12,646 bases of DNA from Actinomycetes bacterium. GTDB lineage: Bacteria > Actinomycetota > Acidimicrobiia > Acidimicrobiales > Microtrichaceae. Each line of letters begins with the position of its first letter. Positions within the stretch are counted from its first letter, which is position 1. The stretch spans positions 1 to 12,646 of the forward strand of contig JAEXGP010000340.1 in NCBI GenBank assembly GCA_023450775.1, in the 5' to 3' direction. Both the position numbers and the translations under genes were made by a program. Positions 1 to 5,897 of this stretch are shown here, piece by piece. The notes beneath the pieces were generated by a model that saw only the letters and a list, made by a program, of their open reading frames with translations, did not search any database and was not told the origin of the DNA.

Positions 1-156
1 GCGCACCACCGCGGTTCCCGCGATCGCCACCTGGTAGCCGGCGTAGCCGCTGCGGAGCGACGCCGACATGTCCCGGACGGCCCCGACGTCCGCGACGCGA
101 TCGCCGTCTCCCGCACGCACCCCTGCATCGTCGCGGTCGTCCACCCCACCCGGCAC
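1..156 (-). CDS. Probable N-terminal fragment of an unidentified protein (runs off the left edge)
   Basis: An open minus-strand frame enters at position 1 and reads back to a stop near 204-206. In it most codons start with G and end in G or C, as expected for coding DNA in such a genome. The 69 bases at the edge have 22 of 23 codons ending in G/C. The translation is Asp/Gly/Val-rich at first, then reads MSASLRSGYAGYQ and becomes more hydrophobic towards the edge. The start is uncertain: GTG at 156, 144 or 120, or ATG at 69; none has a convincing ribosome binding site. I do not recognise the family. The plus frame on the same bases is also open (1-312) but has no start inside the window and is His/Arg-rich, typical of a shadow frame. 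The gene would be divergent from the gene starting at 302. Confidence 0.35.
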   Translation of the reverse strand, partial: MPGGVDDRDDAGVRAGDGDRVADVGAVRDMSASLRSGYAGYQVAIAGTAVVR

Positions 157-263
157 GGGAGGATTCTCACGGATCCGGCGCCCGTCGTCAGGCGCGACGT
201 CCGGTGGTCGGGCTCACCCATCTCGGGGGCCTGCGCCTCCGAGGTGATGGGATGCCGGCCGCC

Positions 264-269
264 GGGTAG
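264..269 (+). promoter_or_regulatory. Possible SigB/SigF-like -10 (GGGTAG) before the glycine-zipper gene
   Basis: GGGTAG lies 32 bases before the ATG at 302 and leaves room for a short leader containing the ribosome binding site. It resembles the GGGTA(C/T) -10 of actinobacterial SigB/SigF promoters. The -35 is poor: GGTGAT at 243-248 is at the right distance but does not fit GNNT well. GGGTA occurs by chance often in such DNA, so this is only a candidate. Confidence 0.2.
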
Positions 270-286
270 ACGTCACCTCGTGGCTC

Positions 287-294
287 GAGGAGGT
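287..294 (+). promoter_or_regulatory. Strong ribosome binding site (GAGGAGGT)
   Basis: GAGGAGGT ends 7 bases before ATG 302. It is among the best Shine-Dalgarno matches in the window and fixes the start of the first plus-strand gene. Confidence 0.8.
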
Positions 295-301
295 ACGTCG
301 C

Positions 302-1009
302 ATGAGATCTGACGATGACCGTCGCCGTCTGGTGGCGTCGTACGCGGGAGCGGACTCCGCCCGGATGATGGCGGACCGCCTTCTGGACCACGGGGTCGCC
401 GAGGAGGACGTGCTGGTCGACGCGCTGCACGACATCGCCGTCGTGGGGCGGGGGAAGCAGCGGCGCGAAGGGCGCAACGCGTCGGTCGGGTTGCCGCTGG
501 CGATCGGCCGGACGGACGAGCACACCCTTTCGGGCTGGTTCTGGTCGGCCGTCGGCTTCGCGGTCGGCGCCATTCCCTTCTTCGTCTTCGGCCTGTTCAT
601 GCAGCTCGGCGAGCTGCCCCGGCTGGCGAGCGCAGCGATCGTCGGCGTCTGCGGAGGTCTCGGCGGGGCCGCCGTGGGCGTGATCTACGGACTGGCCCGC
701 GGGCCCGAGCTCGCCGGCGAGGGACGGGACACGCCGATGACGTCGGTCCTGTCGGTGCCCGCCGATGCGTTGGGCGACGAGCCGGCGCTCATCGAGCTGC
801 TCGGTTCGGGCCCGGTGGCCTCGATCTGGGCGGTTCGCGGCGAGCACTCCGTCCTGCAGGAGCAGCTCACGGCGCCGACGAGCGACCATCCCGGCGCCAT
901 CCCGGATCCGGCGCTGCCGGAGGCCACGGGACACGACGATGTGGCCGGGAACGAGACCGCTCGGGACGCCATCCGGAGCGAACGGACGCCGCGGCGGTCG
1001 TCCATCTGA
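302..1009 (+). CDS. Two-TM glycine-zipper membrane protein with stress-protein-like N-terminal domain
   Basis: A 235-residue protein of unknown function. Residues 8-50 (LVASYAGADSARMMADRLL, then a strand ending VLVDAL) read as a beta-alpha-beta unit like the general stress protein 17M/YflT-type domain. A linker follows, then two hydrophobic segments at about 79-101 and 108-132. The second is very Gly-rich (GVCGGLGGAAVGVIYG), a glycine-zipper pattern that favours tight helix packing in membranes. Residues 144-185 look like a second alpha/beta unit, and the tail from about 190 is polar and probably disordered. The start is set by GAGGAGGT at 287-294. The stop overlaps the ATG of the phospholipase gene (TGATG, 1007-1011), so the two are almost certainly translated together. 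Placement beside a SigB-like locus suits a stress role, but that is inference. The family match comes from pattern only. Confidence 0.8.
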   Translation: MRSDDDRRRLVASYAGADSARMMADRLLDHGVAEEDVLVDALHDIAVVGRGKQRREGRNASVGLPLAIGRTDEHTLSGWFWSAVGFAVGAIPFFVFGLFMQLGELPRLASAAIVGVCGGLGGAAVGVIYGLARGPELAGEGRDTPMTSVLSVPADALGDEPALIELLGSGPVASIWAVRGEHSVLQEQLTAPTSDHPGAIPDPALPEATGHDDVAGNETARDAIRSERTPRRSSI

Positions 1010-2034
1010 TGGCCCCGCGACTCCGGGTCGGCCTGGTCCTCGGAGGGGGTGGTGTGACCGGCCTGGCGTACCACGCCGGGGCCCTGAGCGCGCTCGAGAT
1101 CGACCTGGGGTGGGACCCTCGTGACGCCGATGTCGTGGTCGGCACGTCGGCCGGTGCCATCGTCGCCGGGCTGCTGCGGCGGGGCGTCGCCGCCACCGAC
1201 ATGGCGGCCCGATCCGTGGGTGCTGAACCCGCGGTGTCGCCTGCGCACTTGAGCGAGTGCCTGCTCGCCCGCCCCGAGATGCCGCCGTTCCATCTCCGGC
1301 AGCTGCTGCGGATGCCCAGGTTGCCGGGCCCGGCGCTCGTGGCGGCGGGCCTCCGTCGTCCGCACCGGATCGACCCGGTCGCCACGTTCGTCGGGCTGCT
1401 CTCGGGAGGGGTCCTCGACGGCCCGACGCACCACAGGGAGCTCTGGGAGGCCCTGGACGGGGACTGGCCCGAGGTCGCCACGTGGATCTGCGCGGTCCGC
1501 CAGCACGACCTGCGCCGGGTGGTGTTCGGGCGGGACGGCGATCCCGACGGCGCCTTCGCCGACGCGGTGGCCGCCTCGTGCGCCGTGCCGGCCTACTTCG
1601 ACCGCGTGCACGTCGGCGGCTCGGCGTACATCGACGGCGGCGTGCACTCGCCGACCAATGCGAGCGTCCTCGCGGCCGAGGACCTGGACCTGGTGATCGT
1701 GTCGTCGCCGATGTCGGGCCGTGCGCCCGGGATCGGGCTCGGGGCGTGGTCGCGACGCTACGCGAGCTCGAAGCTGCACCGCGAGGTCGAACGGCTCACG
1801 GCGTGCGGCATCCCCACGGTGGTGCTGGAGCCCGGCGCCGAGGTGATCGAGGTCCTGGGGTCCGACGTGATGGACGACAGCCGCATCCACCAGATCGTGG
1901 GCGCGGCATTGCTGGACGCGGGGAGTCAGCTCCGGGCGCCGGTCACCCGCACGCTCGTCGAAGGGCTCCGTCGGGGCTCGGACCACGTTCCCGGCCGCGC
2001 TGCCGCTCGTCGGATCACGACGAGTGCGACGTGA
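1009..2034 (+). CDS. Patatin-like phospholipase / serine acyl hydrolase
   Basis: A 341-residue protein with the full patatin signature. The oxyanion-hole loop is GGGGVTG at residues 12-18, the nucleophile elbow is GTSAG with Ser47, and the catalytic Asp is in DGG at 209-211. Patatin-family enzymes use a Ser-Asp dyad to hydrolyse acyl chains of phospholipids or related esters; the substrate here cannot be read from sequence. There is no signal peptide or clear membrane segment, so a cytosolic or membrane-peripheral enzyme is likely. Length is normal for bacterial single-domain members. The ATG shares a base with the upstream TGA, implying translational coupling to the glycine-zipper membrane protein, which might anchor or regulate it (inference). 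The stop codon lies inside the right arm of a 17-bp inverted repeat. Confidence 0.92.
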   Translation: MAPRLRVGLVLGGGGVTGLAYHAGALSALEIDLGWDPRDADVVVGTSAGAIVAGLLRRGVAATDMAARSVGAEPAVSPAHLSECLLARPEMPPFHLRQLLRMPRLPGPALVAAGLRRPHRIDPVATFVGLLSGGVLDGPTHHRELWEALDGDWPEVATWICAVRQHDLRRVVFGRDGDPDGAFADAVAASCAVPAYFDRVHVGGSAYIDGGVHSPTNASVLAAEDLDLVIVSSPMSGRAPGIGLGAWSRRYASSKLHREVERLTACGIPTVVLEPGAEVIEVLGSDVMDDSRIHQIVGAALLDAGSQLRAPVTRTLVEGLRRGSDHVPGRAAARRITTSAT

Positions 2035-2046
2035 TCCGACGAGCGG
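2003..2046. terminator. 17-bp perfect inverted repeat, probable bidirectional terminator
   Basis: The left arm at 2003-2019 and right arm at 2030-2046 are perfect reverse complements (17 bp, read as CCGCTCGTCGGATCACG on the left), separated by a 10-base loop. The right arm contains the TGA stop of the phospholipase gene (2032-2034). The convergent sigma gene ends at 2063, so one hairpin can serve both transcripts. There is no U-tract, as is common for actinobacterial terminators. A DNA-binding operator cannot be excluded. Confidence 0.75.
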
Positions 2047-2062
2047 AGCGGACCGGGCCCGT

Positions 2063-2845
2063 TCAGACCGACTGGAGCACCCGCTCCACGGCCTCGGCGA
2101 CCGCTGCGTCCTCGTCGTCCATGGCCGAGCGCAACCGGGCGAGCGACGAGCGTAGGACCCGCGACACGTAGGACTGGGACAGGCCGAGCATCTCGCCGAT
2201 CTCCTGCTGCGAGCGCTCCTCGACGTACCGGAGGTGGAGCAGCTCGCGTTCGCGGCTGTCGAGCACCTCGATGGCCTCGAGCAGGTCCGCCCGGTGCTCC
2301 GAGGCGTCGAAGCCGGGCTCCCAGCTGACCATCTCGGTGTGCACCACCGTGCCGGGACCGTCGTCGCGCGGGGGCTCGAGCTCGGAGGAGGAGCGGGCAC
2401 CGCCGGCCTCCAGGCCCTGCAGCACCTCGTCGATGCTCAGGTCGGCGCGGTCGGCGATCTCGCTGGGCTTGGGCGACCGGCCGAGCTCCAGGGTGAGCTC
2501 GTCACGGGCGCGGCAGACCCGCAGGAACTGCTCCTGCAGACCGCGCGGCGGACGCACCGTCCAGGTGCGGTCGCGCAGGTAGCGCTTGAGCTCACCGTCG
2601 ATCGTCCGACCCGCGAAGGTGCGGAACGACGCCCCGCGGTCGGGCCGGTAGCGGTCCGCGGCGCGGACCACGGCGAGCAGTGCGACCTGTTGCAGGTCGT
2701 CGGCCAGGTGGGGCTGGGCCCGGGCGTAGCGCCGGACCGAGAACCCCACGACGTCGAGGTGGGCCTCGACCACCTGGTTGCGATAGCGACGCTCCCCAGT
2801 GCGCCGATAGGCCTCCAACAGGTCCTCGGTCTTCTCGGGATCCAC
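2063..2845 (-). CDS. RNA polymerase sigma factor, SigB/SigF/SigG group (sigma-70 group 3)
   Basis: A 260-residue alternative sigma factor. Region 2 spans about 25-97, including LADDLQQVALLAVVRAADRY and the -10-recognition helix SFRTFAGRTIDGELKRYLRD. Region 3 spans about 99-150 (LGRSPKPSEIADRADLS), and region 4 about 195-242, with the helix-turn-helix SQQEIGEMLGLSQSYVSRVL. This order and length match the stress/sporulation SigB/SigF group and differ from ECF factors, which lack region 3. These factors are normally held inactive by an RsbW/SpoIIAB-type kinase and released by a STAS antagonist; both the antagonist and a phosphatase are divergent neighbours. I chose GTG 2845 because GAGGAGG at 2854-2860 is 8 bases upstream of it. 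ATG 2851, two codons earlier, is only 2 bases from that site. Longer frames back to 3109 are not supported. Confidence 0.93.
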   Translation of the reverse strand: MDPEKTEDLLEAYRRTGERRYRNQVVEAHLDVVGFSVRRYARAQPHLADDLQQVALLAVVRAADRYRPDRGASFRTFAGRTIDGELKRYLRDRTWTVRPPRGLQEQFLRVCRARDELTLELGRSPKPSEIADRADLSIDEVLQGLEAGGARSSSELEPPRDDGPGTVVHTEMVSWEPGFDASEHRADLLEAIEVLDSRERELLHLRYVEERSQQEIGEMLGLSQSYVSRVLRSSLARLRSAMDDEDAAVAEAVERVLQSV

Positions 2846-2853
2846 GGTCATCG

Positions 2854-2860
2854 CCTCCTC
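2854..2860 (-). promoter_or_regulatory. Ribosome binding site of the sigma gene (GAGGAGG)
   Basis: On the minus strand GAGGAGG is followed after 2 bases by ATG 2851 and after 8 bases by GTG 2845. The spacing favours the GTG start. Confidence 0.65.
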
Positions 2861-2900
2861 AGGTTCCTCCATGGGGCCGACGGCCCCTCGGCAGCCGGGT

Positions 2901-2925
2901 GTACCCAGGGCTCCGGTTCCTAACC
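2901..2925 (-). promoter_or_regulatory. SigB/SigF-type promoter of the sigma gene (GGTT-N15-GGGTAC)
   Basis: Read on the minus strand, GGTT (2925-2922), a 15-base spacer and GGGTAC (2906-2901) match the actinobacterial SigB-type consensus GNNT-N14-16-GGGTA(C/T). Transcription would start near 2893-2895, giving a leader of about 45-50 bases that contains the ribosome binding site at 2854-2860. This is what an autoregulated stress sigma gene would show. The motif was read by eye. Confidence 0.55.
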
Positions 2926-3165
2926 CCGATCCGCCGGAAAGGTTCGCGACCCCCCGGACAGGGGAGGGCCCGAGACCGCCTCCGATCCCCGTTCCACGGC
3001 CGGAGGCGCACCGCACGGCGTCCCCCGGGTGGGTGGTTCGACCCCCTGCGCCCGGGGCGCGGGCGGGCGAGGACGGTACGATCCTGGCGCACTCGGAGCG
3101 TCCGGCCATCGGCGAGCCGGAACTCCGGAGGCGTCGAACACGCTCGAAGGATCTGGAGTCGCCCG

Positions 3166-3513
3166 GTGGGGGAAGGTCTGGTCGTCACGACGGAGGAGAT
3201 CGCGGACCTCGCGGTCGTCCGCGTCGACGGCGAGCTCGACCTCGCCACCGCCCCGGCCCTGGTCGAGGTGCTCGAACGGCTCGTCGAGCGTGACGACCGC
3301 CCGATCGTGATCGACCTGTCCGCGTGCGGCTTCGTGGATTCACGGGGCAGCCGGGCCCTCGCCCTCACCGCTCGCGACGCCGACGGACCGCAGATCGGCA
3401 TCGTGTGCCCGCAGGAGAACCGCTCCGTTCGCCGGGTGCTCGAGCTGGTCGGGATCGCCGACCTGCTGAAGGTCCACGACAGCCTCGACGGGTTCCTGTC
3501 CGAGCGGCCTTGA
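3166..3513 (+). CDS. STAS-domain anti-sigma-factor antagonist (RsbV/SpoIIAA-like)
   Basis: A 115-residue single STAS domain, the usual length for this family. It shows the first strand and turn (VVRVDGELDLATAPAL, about 17-32), the central strand IVIDLSACGFVDSRG (47-61) and a C-terminal helix and strand. Ser59 in the DSRG turn is at the position phosphorylated in SpoIIAA/RsbV (DSSG/DSTG there), so kinase and phosphatase control is expected. Unphosphorylated antagonist would bind the anti-sigma kinase and free the sigma factor. The GTG start is 7 bases after GGAG (3155-3158). Its stop overlaps the TTG start of the photoreceptor phosphatase by 4 bases, so enzyme and likely substrate are translated together. 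The divergent sigma gene is the likely final target. Confidence 0.88.
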   Translation: MGEGLVVTTEEIADLAVVRVDGELDLATAPALVEVLERLVERDDRPIVIDLSACGFVDSRGSRALALTARDADGPQIGIVCPQENRSVRRVLELVGIADLLKVHDSLDGFLSERP

Positions 3514-5759
3514 GCACTCCACGACCCAACCCGGCTGCGGGCGACGAGGTCGACCCCGAGGAGCTGCTGCGCCGCTGCGAGACGGAGCCGATCCACACGC
3601 CGGGTGCGGTGCAGGCGCACGGGGTGCTGCTCGTCACCGACGCCGACGACGTCGTGACCGTGGTGAGCCGGGACCTGTCGCTCCTGGGGACGGAACCCCG
3701 ACGTGCGCTCGGTCGACGGTTGGACGACGTCCTCGGGCCCGAGCTCGCCGCCGGCCGCGCCCGGTTCCCCACCGGCGAGCCCTTCAGTGCACCGGGACCC
3801 GCCGGTGCCGACCTCGACGTGGTCGCGAACCACGCGGGCGCGGGGCTCCTGGTCGAGCTCGAGGCGCCGTCCGAGGTCGACGTCCGGGAGCGGTCGGGCA
3901 TCGTGGCCATGATCCGGCGGCTGCAGTCCGCGTCGTCCGTGGACGCGCTGCTCGCGACCGTCGTCGCCCAGGTGCGCGAGCTCACCGGGTTCGACCGGGT
4001 GATGGCCTACCGCTTCGACGACGAGTGGAACGGCACCGTCGTCGCCGAGGCCGCGGCGGAGGGCATCGGATCCTTCCTAGGCCTGCGCTACCCGGCATCC
4101 GACATCCCGCCGCAGGCCCGTGCGCTGTACCTGCGCAACCGCGTGCGGCTCATCCCCGACGTCGCGGCGCCGAGCGTGCCCCTGGTCGCGCTCCGCCCGT
4201 CGAACGACCCCCTCGACCTCAGCGACTCGACGCTGCGGGCCGTGTCGCCGGTGCACCTCGAATACCTGCGAAACATGGGCGTGCGGGCGTCGGGTTCGGC
4301 CGCGCTGGTCGTCGACGGACGGCTGTGGGGTCTGGTCGCGTGCCACCACTACGACGGCCCGCGGCGGCCGTCGCAGCGGCTCCGCTACCTGCTCGACGTC
4401 CTGTGCGGCACGGCCTCGGCCCTGCTCGGTGGTCTCGTCACGACCGCGGACGCGGTCGCGCAGGTCGAGCTCAACCGCCGCCTGGACGGCGTGTCGGCAC
4501 CGTTGCTGGAGGCCGGCGCCGCGGCGGACCCGGTGGCCGCGCTCGACGCCGTCGCCGCCCTCGACCTCATCCGGGCGGACGGCCTGGCGGTGGTCGCCGA
4601 CGGCAAGGTGGTGGCGACGGCGGGCCATCCGCCGAACGCCCCCTCCATGGAGCTGCTGCTGGCGCGTCTCGAGCGGACGGATACCCGGACGGTGGCCACC
4701 TCCGCGGTCGATGCCGAGCTCCCCGGCGTGATCGACCGCAGCGACGGGGACGACACGGCGGGGCTCGTCGCCGTGCGGTGGCGGGACGGCGGCACCGACT
4801 GGTTGCTCGCCTCCCGTCGGGAGCTCGTCCACTCCATCCGCTGGGGCGGCGATCCCGCACACAAGGCGGTGGTGCTGGAGCCCGATGGGGCCCGGCTCGG
4901 TCCCCGGTCGTCGTTCCAGGAGTACGTGCAGACGGTGCGGGGCACCTCCGCGCCGTGGAGCCGGCCGCAGGTCGAGGCGCTCGCCGAGCTCGGCCGGCGT
5001 CTGGGCGCGGCGGTGGCCCGCCAGGAGCGTCGTGACCGCTCCGTCGCGCTCGAGATGCAACGGGCCCTGCTGCTCGACGGCGTCCCGTCGGTGCCCGGTC
5101 TGGACGTGGGCGTCACCTACCGCCCCGCCGACGGCGGTGGACTGGGGGGCGACTGGTTCGACGTCCACTTCGGTCGTGAGGGCCACGTGGCGCTCGCGCT
5201 CGGCGACGTGGCGGGCCACGGCATGGAGGTGGCGGCCACCATGGCCCAGCTGCGCCATGCACTGCGGGCGTACATGCTCACCGAGCCGACGGTCGGCCTG
5301 GCCATGCAGCGGCTGAACGAGCTGTGCTGCGAGCTCCTGCCGCGCGACATGGCGACGGTGGTCGTCATCGACGTCGACCCGTCGAACGGGCGCGTCGAGC
5401 TGGTCAACGCGGGACACCTTCCGCCGGCGCTGGTCCCCGGGACCGGGCCGAGCGTGATGATCGAGGCGCCCCGGAACCCGGCGCTCGGCATCTCGCCCCG
5501 CGCCTCGTTCGAGCCGGCGGTGCTGCAGCTGGCGCCGGGCGACCGGCTGGTGACGTGCACCGACGGCCTGGTCGAGCGGCGCGGCGGGCCCGGGATCGAC
5601 GAGCAGCTCGGGCGGCTGGTCGAGGCGGTGGGCGGGACGCCGACCGCGACCAGCCAGCAGCTCTGCGACGACCTGACCCGACGGTTCGGCTCGGACGCCA
5701 TCGACGACCTCACCGTCCTGGCGGTGCGGCTCGAACCCGAGGCGGTGGACGGTCGATGA
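3510..5759 (+). CDS. Bacteriophytochrome with SpoIIE-type PP2C phosphatase output
   Basis: A 749-residue photoreceptor phosphatase. The PAS domain (about 15-115) opens with CETEPIHTPGAVQAHG; Cys23 is at the biliverdin-attachment position of bacteriophytochromes. The GAF domain (about 128-295) has PASDIP with Asp198 and SPVHLEYLRNMG with His249, both chromophore-pocket signatures. The PHY domain (about 310-500) has the tongue motifs WGGDP (445-449) and PRSSF (465-469). Instead of a histidine kinase, the C-terminus (about 525-740) is a PPM/SpoIIE phosphatase with GGDWFD (Asp548), GDVAGHG (Asp566), TDG (Asp685) and DDLTVL (Asp732-733), the expected metal ligands. It should bind biliverdin, sense red/far-red light and dephosphorylate a STAS partner, most likely the gene directly upstream. 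The start is inferred as TTG 3510 overlapping the STAS stop: any later start would remove Cys23, and the longer frame upstream is a shadow of the STAS gene. Confidence 0.93.
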   Translation: MSTPRPNPAAGDEVDPEELLRRCETEPIHTPGAVQAHGVLLVTDADDVVTVVSRDLSLLGTEPRRALGRRLDDVLGPELAAGRARFPTGEPFSAPGPAGADLDVVANHAGAGLLVELEAPSEVDVRERSGIVAMIRRLQSASSVDALLATVVAQVRELTGFDRVMAYRFDDEWNGTVVAEAAAEGIGSFLGLRYPASDIPPQARALYLRNRVRLIPDVAAPSVPLVALRPSNDPLDLSDSTLRAVSPVHLEYLRNMGVRASGSAALVVDGRLWGLVACHHYDGPRRPSQRLRYLLDVLCGTASALLGGLVTTADAVAQVELNRRLDGVSAPLLEAGAAADPVAALDAVAALDLIRADGLAVVADGKVVATAGHPPNAPSMELLLARLERTDTRTVATSAVDAELPGVIDRSDGDDTAGLVAVRWRDGGTDWLLASRRELVHSIRWGGDPAHKAVVLEPDGARLGPRSSFQEYVQTVRGTSAPWSRPQVEALAELGRRLGAAVARQERRDRSVALEMQRALLLDGVPSVPGLDVGVTYRPADGGGLGGDWFDVHFGREGHVALALGDVAGHGMEVAATMAQLRHALRAYMLTEPTVGLAMQRLNELCCELLPRDMATVVVIDVDPSNGRVELVNAGHLPPALVPGTGPSVMIEAPRNPALGISPRASFEPAVLQLAPGDRLVTCTDGLVERRGGPGIDEQLGRLVEAVGGTPTATSQQLCDDLTRRFGSDAIDDLTVLAVRLEPEAVDGR

Positions 5760-5762
5760 CGC

Positions 5763-5775
5763 CCCGTGTCACGGG
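5763..5775. repeat. 13-bp palindrome just after the phytochrome stop
   Basis: CCCGTG-T-CACGGG is a perfect 6+1+6 inverted repeat starting 4 bases after the stop codon at 5759. A one-base loop is too tight for an RNA hairpin without fraying, so it may be a protein-binding site or part of termination. Confidence 0.4.
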
Positions 5776-5780
5776 ACGCC

Positions 5781-5818
5781 GGCCCCTCGCTGAGCGGCCC
5801 GCCCTCCGCTGAGGGGCC
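5781..5818. terminator. Bulged GC-rich hairpin, candidate terminator of the STAS-phytochrome transcript
   Basis: GGCCCCTC (5781-5788) pairs with GAGGGGCC (5811-5818). Inside it AGCGG (5793-5797) pairs with CCGCT (5806-5810), leaving a 4-base bulge on the left and an 8-base loop. No T-run follows. It lies between convergent genes, so a terminator is the natural reading. The right arm overlaps the first tandem repeat unit. Confidence 0.5.
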
Positions 5819-5897
5819 GTCTTCGATCAGGGATTGTCGTCGATCAGGGGCCGTCTTCGATCAGGGGCCGTCTTCGATCAGGGACTGTCTTGGATCA
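5813..5897. repeat. Five tandem copies of a 17-bp repeat
   Basis: The unit GGGGCCGTCTTCGATCA occurs exactly at 5813, 5847 and 5864, with variants at 5830 (GGGATTGTCGTCGATCA) and 5881 (GGGACTGTCTTGGATCA). The period is 17 bp throughout. The final TCA (5895-5897) doubles as the stop codon of the convergent minus-strand gene. A 17-bp period is not a multiple of three and the array lies between two convergent genes, so it is probably not coding. Confidence 0.9.

Larger units (their letters stand above)
2846..3165. other. Divergent intergenic region between sigma and STAS genes
   Basis: About 320 bases without a convincing gene. On the minus side it holds the sigma gene's ribosome binding site and SigB-type promoter. 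On the plus side TACGAT at 3077-3082 is a possible -10 for the STAS-photoreceptor pair, but no good -35 is seen 16-18 bases upstream. Open frames through here are shadows with poor codon pattern. GGAG at 3155-3158 is the ribosome binding site of the STAS gene. Confidence 0.6.

Noticed and set aside
1..312. Plus-strand frame open from the left edge into the first gene
   Set aside because: No start in the window, poor third-position pattern in 1-69, and a His/Arg-rich translation; the minus-strand reading is better, though neither is certain.
685..2400. Minus-strand open frame across the phospholipase and sigma genes
   Set aside because: Part is the wrong frame of the sigma gene and the rest is antisense to the phospholipase, with low-complexity Arg/Ser/Pro composition.
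2846..3109. Extended N-terminus of the sigma factor to 3109
   Set aside because: The extra residues are Gly/Pro/Arg-rich, run through the promoter-like region and have no sigma-factor similarity; a strong ribosome binding site sits at 2854-2860.
3324..3509. N-terminal extension of the phytochrome frame back to ATG 3324
   Set aside because: It lies inside the STAS gene in another frame, is Arg/Pro-rich and has no family similarity; the conserved PAS domain begins just after TTG 3510.
5813..5897. Tandem 17-bp repeats as a CRISPR array
   Set aside because: There are no spacers: the units abut directly, are shorter than CRISPR repeats, and no cas genes are nearby.
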